Below the pieces are notes generated by a model that was not told where the DNA came from, did no database searches, and saw only the letters and a program-made list of their open reading frames with translations. Positions 7,692 to 16,751 of a stretch of DNA of 64,000 bases are shown here, piece after piece. Made by a program: the position numbers and the translations under genes. Origin of the DNA: Puniceibacterium sediminis (GTDB lineage Bacteria > Pseudomonadota > Alphaproteobacteria > Rhodobacterales > Rhodobacteraceae); the NCBI RefSeq assembly GCF_900188035.1, contig NZ_FZNN01000007.1, positions 62,001-126,000 of the forward strand. Direction: 5' to 3'. Positions within the stretch are counted from its first letter, which is position 1. The number at the start of each line of letters is the position of its first letter.

Positions 7692-8891
7692 ATGATTGAC
7701 GCGCTGCTCCTGCAGATCGGCTATAACGCCACGCTGGTCACGCTCGGCTCGGCGGCATTGGGCCTTGCCGCCGGTGCCACGGGCACCTTCCTGTTTCTGC
7801 GCAAACGTTCTCTGGTCGCCGATGCGGTTAGCCACGCAACGCTGCCCGGACTCGCGCTGGCCTTCATGCTGATGGTTGCCCTTGGCGGAGACGGGCGCAA
7901 CCTCGCGGGGCTGATGTTCGGCTCGGCTCTTTCGGCCTGGGTTGGCCTGCTCAGCGTGTCCTGGCTTACCCGCAAGACAAGGCTTGCCGAGGATGCCGCG
8001 ATCGGTGCGGTACTGTCAGTCTTCTTCGGCTTTGGCATTGTCCTTCTTACGGTTGTCCAAACCCTGTCCTCGGGCCGTCAGGCCGGGCTTGAAAGCTTCC
8101 TCCTTGGGTCCACTGCGGGTATGCTGTTCAGCGATGCCATGCTGATCGCCGCGGGGGGGCTCACAGTCCTTGCCAGCGCCCTCGCCCTGCGTCGGCCGCT
8201 GCTTCTGGTGGCGTTTGATCCCGGATATGCGGAAACCCAAGGCATCAACGTGCAACGGATGGACCTGGCTATCATGACGCTGGTGATGGCGATCACTGTT
8301 GTCGGCCTCAAGGTTGTTGGCCTGATCCTGATTGTTGCCCTGCTGATCATCCCCGCCGCCACGGCCCGGTTCTGGTCCAACCGCGCCGACCGGGTGGTGC
8401 TGCTCGCCGGCCTGTTCGGTGGCCTCTCGGGCTATGTCGGCGCCGCCATTTCCGCGACCGCCCCGGGCCTGCCGACGGGGCCGATCATCGTGCTGGTCGG
8501 ATTCGCATTCTTCATCGCCTCACTGCTGCTTTCTCCGGCGCGGGGAATTCTTTCTGCCGTTGTGCGCCACCGCGCCTATCAACGCCATGTCCATCTGCGG
8601 CAGGGGTTGCTGTCCCTCGCCCAGAACCAGCCGGTTTATGAGGCCATGACCCGCTGCCTATTGCGCCGCGCTGGCCTGGTGCGCGCCGATGGCGTCCCCA
8701 CCGCCAAGGGCCACAGCCATGCCGCCGCCGCCCTGCGGGACGAAACCCGCTGGCAGGCGCTGCGTTCGAGCGCGCATCTGTCGGAACTGTCCGCCCGCGA
8801 CGACGGCCTGACGCTGATCCTCGACGTGCTCACCCCCGACCAGATCGCTGAGTTGGACCGCCGCATCACTTCTGAGCAGAGGGCCATCTGA
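7692..8891 (+). CDS. sitC: Manganese/iron ABC transporter permease (SitC-like) with C-terminal extension
   Basis: ABC-3 family membrane permease with multiple hydrophobic segments from residue 1 to about 285, including the conserved GLKVVGLILIVALLIIPAATA stretch (split here as a motif of the family). The protein is 399 residues, about 110 longer than its partner SitD. The surplus is a soluble C-terminal tail (from about residue 290) rich in charged helices, with CLLRRAGLVRADGVPTAKG resembling a winged-helix or DtxR-like segment seen in some Mn/Zn permeases. Its role is unknown; metal sensing or gating is a guess. The stop overlaps the sitD ATG by one base. Confidence 0.9.
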   Translation: MIDALLLQIGYNATLVTLGSAALGLAAGATGTFLFLRKRSLVADAVSHATLPGLALAFMLMVALGGDGRNLAGLMFGSALSAWVGLLSVSWLTRKTRLAEDAAIGAVLSVFFGFGIVLLTVVQTLSSGRQAGLESFLLGSTAGMLFSDAMLIAAGGLTVLASALALRRPLLLVAFDPGYAETQGINVQRMDLAIMTLVMAITVVGLKVVGLILIVALLIIPAATARFWSNRADRVVLLAGLFGGLSGYVGAAISATAPGLPTGPIIVLVGFAFFIASLLLSPARGILSAVVRHRAYQRHVHLRQGLLSLAQNQPVYEAMTRCLLRRAGLVRADGVPTAKGHSHAAAALRDETRWQALRSSAHLSELSARDDGLTLILDVLTPDQIAELDRRITSEQRAI

Positions 8892-9796
8892 TGGGCGCCG
8901 AATTCGTCATCCTTTCGCTTGCGCCGCTGTTGATCGGCATCTTCGCCGCTGTGGCCTGCGCGCTGCCGGGCAACTTTCTGCTGCTGCGTCGGCAGTCGCT
9001 GATCGGGGACGCCATCAGCCATGTCGTCCTGCCCGGCATTGTCGTCGCCTTCCTGCTGACCGGCCAGATCGCCGCCTGGCCGATGATGCTGGGCGCCGCC
9101 GGGGCAGCCCTTGTGGCTGTGGTGCTGATCGAAAGCATCCGCCGTCTTGGCCGGGTCGATGTGGGCGCGGCGATGGGGGTTGTCTTTACCTCCATGTTCG
9201 CCGCCGGGGTGCTTTTGCTCGAACAATCCGACACGTCTTCTGTGCATCTGGACGTGGAACATGCGCTTTATGGCAATCTGGAAAGCCTGATCTGGCTAGA
9301 CGCCACCGGCTGGTCGTCCCTGCTCGACCCGGTGGCCCTGCAGGGGCTGCCCCCCGAATTGCCGCGCATGGCGCTGACCCTGCTGGCCGTTGCCTGCTTC
9401 ACCTGGATCTTCTGGCGTCCGCTGAAGCTCACCACCTTTGACGAAGGTTTTGCCCGCACCCTTGGCATCCCGGTCCAGTTGATCAGTCTTGGGCTTGTTG
9501 TCACCGCCGCCATCGCTGCCGTCGCCGCCTTTGATGCGGTCGGATCAATCATCGTGATCGCGATGTTCATCTGCCCCCCCGCGACGGCGCGGATGATGAC
9601 CAACCGCCTGTCCGCGCAAATATGGTGGAGCGTCGCCTTCGCTGCCCTCTCGGCAATTCTAGGCTATGTCCTTGCCGGCTATGGCCCGCTTTGGTTTGGT
9701 GCCACCGATGCAGTTTCGGCTGCGGGGATGATCGCCACCGTTTCCGGCCTTATGCTGGCCGTCGTCGCGACCATCGGGCCGCATCGCACCGCGTGA
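8891..9796 (+). CDS. sitD: Manganese/iron ABC transporter permease (SitD-like)
   Basis: Second ABC-3 permease of the metal importer, 301 residues with about eight hydrophobic helices. It keeps the family signatures DAISHVVLPGIVVAF near the N-terminus and FDAVGSIIVIAMFICPPATA near the C-terminus. It starts in a TGATG overlap with sitC and probably forms a heterodimer with it. It lacks the long soluble tail of SitC. Last gene of the operon; no clear intrinsic terminator was seen in the following AT-richer intergenic stretch. Confidence 0.92.
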   Translation: MGAEFVILSLAPLLIGIFAAVACALPGNFLLLRRQSLIGDAISHVVLPGIVVAFLLTGQIAAWPMMLGAAGAALVAVVLIESIRRLGRVDVGAAMGVVFTSMFAAGVLLLEQSDTSSVHLDVEHALYGNLESLIWLDATGWSSLLDPVALQGLPPELPRMALTLLAVACFTWIFWRPLKLTTFDEGFARTLGIPVQLISLGLVVTAAIAAVAAFDAVGSIIVIAMFICPPATARMMTNRLSAQIWWSVAFAALSAILGYVLAGYGPLWFGATDAVSAAGMIATVSGLMLAVVATIGPHRTA

Positions 9797-10092
9797 TTGA
9801 GACCAACCTTGCGGGAGGTCACCTTGGTTCCTTCGGCCACGCGGGAATGCTGTAGATCTAAAACGGCAATGCCGGGGAACGACTGTAATCGGACCGCATA
9901 TAACCAAGATCAACCACATGTGGAGTTTTGGGGAACAGGAAAACGGTCCGGCGACTTTTCACCTGATGAAGGTCACGCTTTAGCAATATGACAGCGGGGA
10001 TCATCTGCAGGTCCAATTCGCAAATTTCCTGGTGACCTACACAGGTGTACATGCATTTTGACCAGTTCTCAGCTTTTCTGAGACTGATCGGC
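9797..10092. other. Intergenic stretch between sitD and a frameshifted hydrolase
   Basis: About 296 bp, AT-richer than its neighbours. Short open frames on both strands show no recognisable protein. It separates convergent transcripts, but I find no stem-loop followed by a T-run. Confidence 0.5.
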
Positions 10093-10907
10093 TCAGTTAC
10101 GCAATGCTTGAGATCGCTGGATCGTCCGCCCGATCAGATCATTGACCTGCCTCGGAGCTTCGATTGATGAGGAATGCCCTGCGCCATTGAAGATCTCCAG
10201 TTTCGCCCCCTTGATCGCCGCATGTATGGCATGGATTTCCGAGGTTCCGTGGCGACATCCTCATCACCGACGCCAATACCGACTGGCATCCTGATCAATT
10301 CCAAAAGGTCACCGCAGCCGACACGTTCAATCACACCCGACACCGCCCGGGTGATGCCGATGCGATCATTGGCGGCAATCGCCTTCGCCCACCGCACCTT
10401 TTCCGTCGCTCGGGTAGCGTCGGTCAGAAAGGTCTGCCCAAACACGATTGGCATGACGCGACCAACAACAGCCCACAGCCCGATCCAGCGGGCCACAAGG
10501 TTAAGAAGCCGGTATTTTGCCCCGTTCTCAACAGGTTCAGGGTCTGCAGAAGTAGACAGAAGCGTGAGCGTTTTCAACAAATCCGGGTTTCGAGCCGCCA
10601 AGCGCATACCAACGAACCCGCCCATGCTGAGTCCGACAAAGTGGCACGGCGCGATCTCAAGGTGCCTGATAAGTGCCGCCGCATCTGCGGTCAGCGTCTC
10701 GATATCATATCCACCTTTGGTCACACCACTTTGGCCCTGACCACGGTGATCAAAGGCGATGCAGCGATGGTGCTTTCGAAAATGGGCTATTTGTGCCTCA
10801 AACATCGCGCCATTGAACAAAAGCCCGTGTGAAAACACGATGACCTCACCGTCACCACCAGTGTCGGTGAAATAGATACGCGCTCCATTCAGGTCAGCAT
10901 AGGGCAA
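10093..10907 (-). pseudogene. Alpha/beta hydrolase, frameshifted near its C-terminus
   Basis: The N-terminal 215 residues are a standard alpha/beta hydrolase: oxyanion region FSHGLLFNG, nucleophile elbow GLSMGG and acid loop GVGDEDV. In that frame translation then becomes low-complexity basic sequence and stops at 10134. Dropping to the neighbouring frame at about 10233-10238 restores HAIHAAIKGAKLEIFNGAGH and ends at a TGA at 10093. The restored part holds the catalytic histidine in GAGHSSSIE. The 815-nt span is one base short of a full reading frame, so a single-base deletion (real or a sequencing error) removes the catalytic His. The substrate cannot be told; esterase, lactonase or haloperoxidase-like folds all fit. 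Confidence 0.85.
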
Positions 10908-11335
10908 TCTTCTTTTCCTCGGGCAATGGCGATCTCGCCAAGCTTAGCATGATGCGAGTTCGTTCGGCAGAGCGACAGGTGCATGCCGACTGTCCACCAC
11001 ATTATATGCTTGTTGAACACACTTGCTGCTAGGCACAGGAAGGGCGGCATTGGCGACGCGTTTCGTATTGATCTGAGCATTTAGTGCCCTCCCATCCGAC
11101 AATCTTAAACGTCGGGCAGATGAGGAAGTATTTTGATGCATCAGTATATCCGCCCCTTCTGTTGAGGGCGGATGTCTTGAAGTGACTGTTCCGGGTGAAA
11201 GACTTTGACGACGAAATATGCATTGATTTTAACCTTTCAAACGTCGGCTTGAACGTTCGGTTAAGTCAACGTTAACCATGACTGAGTCTTCAATGTCTGG
11301 CGACAGAGGGCATACCCCGCGAAGAGGCATACGAA
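10908..11335. other. Intergenic region upstream of radC
   Basis: 428 bp without a credible gene. It contains a perfect 8-bp inverted repeat with a 10-base loop (11148-11155 with 11166-11173, ATCCGCCC/GGGCGGAT) lacking a T-tract, and a CtrA-type site at 11261-11276. Small minus-strand open frames here have no family features. Confidence 0.5.
11261..11276 (+). promoter_or_regulatory. Full CtrA-type binding site upstream of radC
   Basis: The sequence TTAAGTCAACGTTAAC fits TTAA-N7-TTAAC exactly, the consensus of the cell-cycle regulator CtrA in alphaproteobacteria. It is also part of a larger palindrome, GGTTAA-N7-TTAACC. It ends 59 bp before the radC ATG, a plausible activator position. CtrA control of DNA repair and uptake genes is known in Rhodobacterales; control of this gene is inference. 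Confidence 0.6.
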
Positions 11336-12283
11336 ATGGCGATGAGCAGATGGCTGGAAAACCATGTGCGCAGCATCGAAGACAGCCCCGTTCTTAAGGG
11401 TTTTCTGCGGGCGCGGCACAAGAAGGGGCCGTCAGGTCCTGCGGGGTTCTCAGAAGAAGCCTTGCAGGGTCTTCGCGACCTTGAGGCACGGTCGGTACCA
11501 GCCGGCGTCGAAACAAGACCCGCCAATGCGCCCGCCTACCAAAAAACCACCCGATTGTCGGCTGAACATTCTGCCGGCGGCGGGTTGGTCACAGGGGACG
11601 ATGGCGTGCAGAGGCCGCATTATTGGGGGCATCGGGAACGGTTACGCACGCGATTTCTCAAAGGCGGGCACGCACCTTTACCGGAATACGAATTGTTGGA
11701 ATTGCTTCTGTTCAATGCGATCCCGCGCATTGATGTGAAACCATTGGCCAAAAGGCTACTGGCCACTTTTGGCGATCTGAACGGCGTTATCGCGGCGTCC
11801 AAATTTCGCGTGCTGCAGGTCGAAGGGGCGAATGAATGGGTCTATTATCATTTGCGTCTGAGCGAGGCCTTTGCCCAGAGAATGGGGCAAGCCAAGGTTC
11901 TGAACCGGGAAATCATGTCGTCTTGGGGGGATCTGGTTAGCTACTGCCGCACCGTCATGGCACACCGCGAAACCGAACAATTCCGCATTCTCTTTCTCGA
12001 CAGAAAGAACATTCTCATTGCGGACGAAGCGCAGGCCACGGGGACAGTGGGCCATGTGCCGGTCTATCCCCGTGAAGTGGCCAAACGCGCGCTGGAACTG
12101 AATGCCAGCGCCTTGATCCTCGTTCACAATCACCCATCGGGTGATCCGACCCCCAGCATGGAAGACATCGACATGACGGAACGGGTTCGCTTTGCCTGCG
12201 AAGCCATTGAGGTCACCGTCCATGATCACGTAATCATCGGTAAAGACCGGGAAACATCGTTTCGAACAGAAGGTATGCTGTAA
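11336..12283 (+). CDS. radC: RadC family JAB/MPN-domain protein
   Basis: RadC-like protein of 315 residues. The C-terminal half has the JAMM metalloprotease-type motif: a histidine pair in ILVHNHPSGDPTPSMEDID with the upstream conserved glutamate region. The middle (YELLELLLFNAIPRIDVKPLAKRLL) is the helix-hairpin-helix-like UPF0758 domain. The first 90 residues are a variable, disordered-looking extension. The biochemical role of RadC is unsettled; its link to repair or recombination comes from induction in competence and from phage and plasmid anti-restriction contexts. AGAGG eight bases upstream supports the ATG at 11336. A CtrA box lies about 60 bp upstream. Confidence 0.9.
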   Translation: MAMSRWLENHVRSIEDSPVLKGFLRARHKKGPSGPAGFSEEALQGLRDLEARSVPAGVETRPANAPAYQKTTRLSAEHSAGGGLVTGDDGVQRPHYWGHRERLRTRFLKGGHAPLPEYELLELLLFNAIPRIDVKPLAKRLLATFGDLNGVIAASKFRVLQVEGANEWVYYHLRLSEAFAQRMGQAKVLNREIMSSWGDLVSYCRTVMAHRETEQFRILFLDRKNILIADEAQATGTVGHVPVYPREVAKRALELNASALILVHNHPSGDPTPSMEDIDMTERVRFACEAIEVTVHDHVIIGKDRETSFRTEGML

Positions 12284-12448
12284 CCGTATTCTATCGCTCC
12301 ATACGTCGAATTCGCGCTGCAACCACGCCGCTGGAAACGGAGTTTTCCAGCGCTAAGGTATCATGTCAGGGTGTTGCATTTGCCAATTGACCGGGCGTCG
12401 GACACTGCTAGCATCGCTCATCATTCCCTGTTTCAGGACACGTCGAAA

Positions 12449-13213
12449 ATGAGTCGAACCACCCGCCTTGTTCCCGCTCTGCTGGCTCTTTTCCTCGCGC
12501 CCGGCCCGCTGATCGCAGACAGCGCCTCTGGCGAGGCGCCGATCCCCAAGCTTGGGCCCGATGCCGTGCCCGTCACTGCTGATCACGCCTATCTGACCGG
12601 CGCGGCGGCCCCCGATTACTGGGCTTTCTCGGCCTTCATCAAGCCGCAGGTGACAACCTCCGCCTGCTCTATCGCTGCTGTCACCGGGGCGCTCAACGGT
12701 CTGCGCGGCCTGCCAGCTAATTCAGAAGACAAGATCACCACGCAGCAGCAGATGCTGGATCTGGTGGGCGAGGCCGATTGGGTCACTCTGTCAGCCGAAG
12801 GCGGCGACGGGGTGACGTTCGACCAGCTCGTTCGATTCACCGACGCGGCCTTGAAGGCCGCAGAAATGGGCGGCTATCACACAAAGATCCTCAAGCCCGC
12901 CAATGACGCCGCCACCACTTTGAACGATGTGCGCGCGCTGCTGAAGGCCAACGAAGCCTCTGCCGATGACGCGCTGCTGCTCTACTTCAATCAGGGTGTC
13001 GTCACCGGCGATTGGGACGGGCCCCATGTCGCGGTCATCGGAGCCTATGACGCCTTGGCCGACAAGGTCCTGATCCTAGAGGTAGATCAGGAATGGTATA
13101 TCCCCTACTGGACTCCGACCACGGTACTGCTTGCCGCCATGCTCAGGCCGACCGGAGCGGAACATGGGGTGCTGGAAGGGGAAACCGGCGGTCTTGTCCA
13201 CATAGTGAAGTAA
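12449..13213 (+). CDS. Exported phytochelatin synthase-like (peptidase C83) protein
   Basis: Papain-fold protein of the phytochelatin synthase family. Candidate catalytic residues are the cysteine in TTSACSIAAVTGALNGL, the histidine in GPHVAVIGAYD and the aspartate in LILEVDQEWY, matching the Cys-His-Asp order and spacing. MSRTTRLVPALLALFLAPGP at the N-terminus, ending in LIADS, is a signal peptide, so the protein acts in the periplasm. AGGA ten bases upstream supports the ATG at 12449; an upstream ATG at 12371 would bury the signal. Bacterial members often only hydrolyse glutathione rather than polymerise it. A role in glutathione turnover or metal tolerance is inference. Confidence 0.82.
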   Translation: MSRTTRLVPALLALFLAPGPLIADSASGEAPIPKLGPDAVPVTADHAYLTGAAAPDYWAFSAFIKPQVTTSACSIAAVTGALNGLRGLPANSEDKITTQQQMLDLVGEADWVTLSAEGGDGVTFDQLVRFTDAALKAAEMGGYHTKILKPANDAATTLNDVRALLKANEASADDALLLYFNQGVVTGDWDGPHVAVIGAYDALADKVLILEVDQEWYIPYWTPTTVLLAAMLRPTGAEHGVLEGETGGLVHIVK

Positions 13214-13491
13214 AGCCCGGAGCGCGATGGCAGGCACAGCCACGCCAATCAGACAGGTGACGCATCTGAGTTTCGGCACTGTCAGGCCGTTCCCGATCTC
13301 CCCACTGGACCAGTAAACACCTCGCTGAGCCGAAGGTTGGCTACGGCATCGGCGTTAAAGAAAGCAGCCATTGCGCAGCTTGCGCAATCCTGCGGTCGCC
13401 CCAAAAATCTGTGCAGGAGGGAGCGGACTTCCGTCCGAGACTGTGCTAGCCGAATTGGTCAACACTGACGCTCAATCCAGGACAGCCCTAC

Positions 13492-14460
13492 ATGACCCTC
13501 CCCAATCGCGTACTCGATCACGCTCGCATCCCCGAGCTCAGCAATCCCTACTTCGGAAAGGTTCGTGACTGCTACGACCTTCCTGGGAATCGGCGCATTC
13601 TCATTGCCTCGGACAGAATATCTGCTTTCGATCGCATCCTTGCCTCGATTCCGTTCAAAGGGCAGGTTCTGACCCAAATGGCGCGATATTGGTTTGAGCG
13701 CACCGCTGATATTTGCGCAAATCATGTTATTGAATATCCGGATCCCAACGTCGTGATCGCCAGAAAACTTCAGATCCTCCCGGTCGAGATCGTCGTGCGC
13801 GGATATCTGGCGGGAACAACCAGCACCTCCATCCTGACACGCTACAAGGCTGGCGAAAGGGTCATTTACGGGCACGCCTTTCCTGATGGGTTGCGCGATC
13901 ATGCAAAGCTGCCCAGCCCCATCATCACACCGACCACGAAGGCCTTTGATGGCGGGCATGACGAACCATTGACCGCTGAAGAAATCCTCTCGCAGGGCCT
14001 GCTGACAGAGGCCCAGTGGGACGCTGTTTCTTCAGCTTCCATGGCGCTATTTGCCCGAGGACAGGAGATCGCTGCGGATCGCGGTCTGATCCTCGCGGAT
14101 ACAAAATACGAATTCGGCACGGATGAGGACGGGAAGATCTTTCTCGCGGATGAGATTCATACCCCCGACAGCTCCCGTTTCTGGCTGGCCGATGGCTATG
14201 ACAGTGCTTTTGCGGGCGGCACCCGCCCGCCGTCCTTTGACAAGGATGTCATTCGCACCTGGGTCGATGCCAGATGTGACCCGTATCACGATGCGCTACC
14301 GGAAATTCCGGCAGAACTGATCGACACTACGGCTCAGGTCTATGTCGACGCTTTTCAAACCATCACCGGACAAACCTTTGAACCTGATGTTTCCGGAGAG
14401 ACGCCATTGGCGCGCATTCGAAACAATCTGTCTCGCTTTTTCAACATCCAGCAGATCTGA
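13492..14460 (+). CDS. purC: Phosphoribosylaminoimidazole-succinocarboxamide synthase, long form
   Basis: SAICAR synthetase: ATP-dependent joining of aspartate to CAIR in purine synthesis. Visible motifs are GKVRDCYDL (ATP-binding start), [21 protein letters not shown], the loop [12 protein letters not shown] and LADTKYEFG followed by [14 protein letters not shown]. At 322 residues this is the longer PurC type, like the yeast Ade1 enzyme, rather than the 250-residue form usual in alphaproteobacterial purine clusters. It stands alone, not beside purS/purQ/purL, so it may be a second copy; that cannot be judged from this window. Start ATG at 13492. Confidence 0.93.
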   Translation: MTLPNRVLDHARIPELSNPYFGKVRDCYDLPGNRRILIASDRISAFDRILASIPFKGQVLTQMARYWFERTADICANHVIEYPDPNVVIARKLQILPVEIVVRGYLAGTTSTSILTRYKAGERVIYGHAFPDGLRDHAKLPSPIITPTTKAFDGGHDEPLTAEEILSQGLLTEAQWDAVSSASMALFARGQEIAADRGLILADTKYEFGTDEDGKIFLADEIHTPDSSRFWLADGYDSAFAGGTRPPSFDKDVIRTWVDARCDPYHDALPEIPAELIDTTAQVYVDAFQTITGQTFEPDVSGETPLARIRNNLSRFFNIQQI

Positions 14461-15000
14461 ACAGGTCAGGCGCGCCAAGTTTTTTGGTCAGTTGCGGGCA
14501 CGACTGACCGTCCCTCGTTGCAAGGGGCGGTCCGGCTTTGTGAGGCAGTGCTGGGTGCCATTGGCCTCGCATATCATGTCAAAGCGCATTGCACGGGAAT
14601 AGATGGTGCTCAGGCTCCGAAGCTGCTCCCGTGATGAACTTGTCCCATCTTGCTTTGTCCCACGCATGAGAGCGGGATCGCACCATAAAACCGTGGGATC
14701 AAATACATCTGCGCGATACGACAGCGGTCACGCTAATGGGTGCCATCGTCGCGCCGCACATGTCGGCGTTTTTACATCAAAACCAAAGGGCTGGAGAATT
14801 TGATCAATCATCACGCCAATCGCTGGTTGGACGTGCTTGGGATCGACGTCGATCTGGCGCGCTGTGGATCCCAGTTGTTTAGCCCTGCCAGATCCCGTCA
14901 AGGGGCGCGATTTTCTCTGCGCCCGGGGCAGTTTTGGCCCAAATTTCACATCCGCAGGGTATCAGTCAGCGCCCTGTGACTCTGGGGCAGACGTCGCACC
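14461..15000. other. Intergenic region after purC
   Basis: 540 bp without a recognisable gene. At 14506-14532 GACCGTCCC and GGGGCGGTC form a 9-bp stem (one G-T pair) with a nine-base loop, a possible purC terminator, though only a weak T-run follows. Short frames on both strands between 14600 and 14980 do not resemble any family I know and may be decayed sequence. Confidence 0.45.
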
Positions 15001-15843
15001 CTATCCCAGCTCCATCGTCGCAATCGCCTGAAGGCTTGGGCCGACACTTGGCGGGCAGCCGCGATACATCCGCGCTGTGGCGAAGGGCACCTGAAACCCA
15101 GCCCCCTCAAGCGCGGACCGCAGGGCCGCATTGGAGGACGGCAGATCAATGACCAGCGGCCCGTTGGGGCGAAGGTCGGCGATGTCAGCAATCAGATCAA
15201 GCGCCGACGCGGTATCCGGTGCAATGATTGGCCCGATCTTTGTTCCCTCACGACAGGCGCGCCAAGTTGCAAAGCCTATGATACCGCCATCGCGCCTCAG
15301 GATTCGGGTGCCGCGCAGATCGCCCTTGGGCTGCAGCCAAGCACTTAGAAACACCGGCCGCGTCACACCATTGGCCCGCGCATCCAGTTCGATCAACGTG
15401 GCCAAATCGCCTGGGAGCGGCGCACAAATGCCGGGCGTCGTTCTGGCAGGCCAGCGTCCTTCATGCCTGAGCGTGGATCCCACGCGCACGAACCCCGAAA
15501 TGCGGTAGTTGGCTTCCTGCTCCGGCACCCCATCAAGGCCGATCGATCGCGCCCCCGCATGCTCAATGGCATGGCGCCAGATCGCCATCCCAAGACCCTT
15601 GCCACGCCAATCCGGGTGGCAGATGTAAAGCCCCAGAAAGGCATCCTTTGCCCCGTGATTGACGACCGAGATCGCGGCAACAGGCGTATTTTCCACCCGC
15701 GCGAGGAAGAACCCCATTGGATCAGCGGCATGAAAAGCCTCTGCGTCGGCCATCCCCGGATTCCATCCGGCTTCGCCCGCCCAGCCGAGGACGGTTTCAA
15801 GCTCTTCTACACTCATCGCAGTGATCTGGATATCGCCGGGCAT
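15001..15843 (-). CDS. Two-part GNAT acetyltransferase with YitH/HolE-like C-terminal domain
   Basis: The N-terminal 140 residues are a GNAT acetyltransferase fold, with the acetyl-CoA loop in HPDWRGKGLGMAIW and the preceding FLGLYICHP strand. Residues from about 145 onward (ATLIELDARANGVTRPVFLSAWL) form a second GNAT-like half of the YitH/HolE type. The substrate is unknown; an amino or small-molecule acyl acceptor is typical. The ATG at 15843 follows AAGAGGCG and gives 280 residues; upstream in-frame ATGs add unstructured sequence. It is expressed alone, with a structured 5' region upstream. Confidence 0.85.
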   Translation of the reverse strand: MPGDIQITAMSVEELETVLGWAGEAGWNPGMADAEAFHAADPMGFFLARVENTPVAAISVVNHGAKDAFLGLYICHPDWRGKGLGMAIWRHAIEHAGARSIGLDGVPEQEANYRISGFVRVGSTLRHEGRWPARTTPGICAPLPGDLATLIELDARANGVTRPVFLSAWLQPKGDLRGTRILRRDGGIIGFATWRACREGTKIGPIIAPDTASALDLIADIADLRPNGPLVIDLPSSNAALRSALEGAGFQVPFATARMYRGCPPSVGPSLQAIATMELG

Positions 15844-16230
15844 AGCTGTTTCGCCTCTTGTCATGGAACTGGGGGTCATATGACCGTCGCGGCCATAGTG
15901 ATCGCACCTTTCGGGGCATTTCAAGGTGATGCGCCGTCATAGGTTGCCCCTCGCCTTTGGCCACTATCACCAAAGTTTCAATAGCCGACCTTTCCGTTCC
16001 CGGAACCCGAAAAATAGCGAAAAAATCCGCCCTGCAGAGCACAGAGAAGAGCCGCGAAATGGTCATTGTTTTACCTGACGGGCTCAACACATTTGTCGTC
16101 CTGCCCAAGCGTCTCACATGCAGGCAGGACCAATGAAGACCAACAGGCCCTCCGTTGGCCCCGGCTACCTGACAACCTCTCTGTTTCCCAAGGCCATCAC
16201 CCAGAGCGGAAAGCCGGCAGGACGACACAA
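15844..16230. other. Structured 5' region of the GNAT gene
   Basis: 387 bp with no gene. It holds a perfect 8-bp inverted repeat (16098-16105 GTCCTGCC with 16123-16130 GGCAGGAC), a CCAAC/GTTGG stem just beyond, and a direct repeat TACCTGAC at 16072-16079 and 16166-16173. On the minus strand this lies upstream of the acetyltransferase and could be a leader RNA. It matches no riboswitch class that I can recognise. Confidence 0.4.
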
Positions 16231-16266
16231 GAAAAAAGCCCCGCGCAGCGGCAAGGCTGGCGGGGC
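16231..16266 (-). terminator. Intrinsic terminator of ohr
   Basis: On the minus strand GCCCCGC and GCGGGGC close a stem that continues through CAGC/GCTG with one bulge, followed directly by TTTTTTC. It lies 27 bp beyond the ohr stop codon. A textbook rho-independent terminator. Confidence 0.88.
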
Positions 16267-16292
16267 ATCACTCGTTAAAAACGTGGCACAGG

Positions 16293-16721
16293 TCAGGCCA
16301 GCTCGGGCGTGATGGTCAGACCTTTGGTGATCGCGTTGGAATAAGGGCAGACGCCGTGCCCGCCCTCAATCAGGTTCTTCGCGATTTCGGGGTCAACGCC
16401 GGGCAGGTCGACCTTGATCTGGATGTCGAGGCCAAAGCCGAGATCTTCACGCGGGCCGATGCCCACGGTGACGTGCACCTTGGCATCATCCGGGACAGTC
16501 AGTTCTTTCTGGCTGGCGTAGAACCGCATCGCGCCCATGAAGCAGGCCGCGTAGCCCGCCGCAAACAGCTTTTCCGGGTTTGCACCGTCGCCGCCCGGAC
16601 CACCCATTTCCTTGGGAACCGTCAGATCAAACGCCAGCGTGCCGTCGTCGGTCTGTGTGTGACCGTTGCGGCCGCCGCCAGAGGACGTGGCGCTGATGGA
16701 ATAAACAATCTTGGTCGGCAT
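16293..16721 (-). CDS. ohr: Organic hydroperoxide resistance protein Ohr
   Basis: Thiol-dependent peroxidase of the OsmC/Ohr superfamily that reduces lipid and other organic hydroperoxides, using lipoylated proteins as reductant. The peroxidatic cysteine lies in AAGYAACFMGAMRF and the resolving cysteine in GGHGVCPYSNA. The 142-residue length is typical. The start is the ATG at 16721 with GGGAG upstream; longer in-frame versions would run through the promoter and operators. Divergent from the OhrR-type regulator, with its own terminator behind it. Confidence 0.95.
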   Translation of the reverse strand: MPTKIVYSISATSSGGGRNGHTQTDDGTLAFDLTVPKEMGGPGGDGANPEKLFAAGYAACFMGAMRFYASQKELTVPDDAKVHVTVGIGPREDLGFGLDIQIKVDLPGVDPEIAKNLIEGGHGVCPYSNAITKGLTITPELA

Positions 16722-16751
16722 TGAGCTCTCCCTTTTATCGTGCACGCTTAA

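Noticed and set aside
10889-11223. Small minus-strand frames upstream of radC
   Set aside because: Low-quality sequence composition, no start signals, overlapping frames contradict each other.
14603-14979. Short frames after purC on both strands
   Set aside because: No similarity to known families, no ribosome binding sites; possible decayed remnants only.
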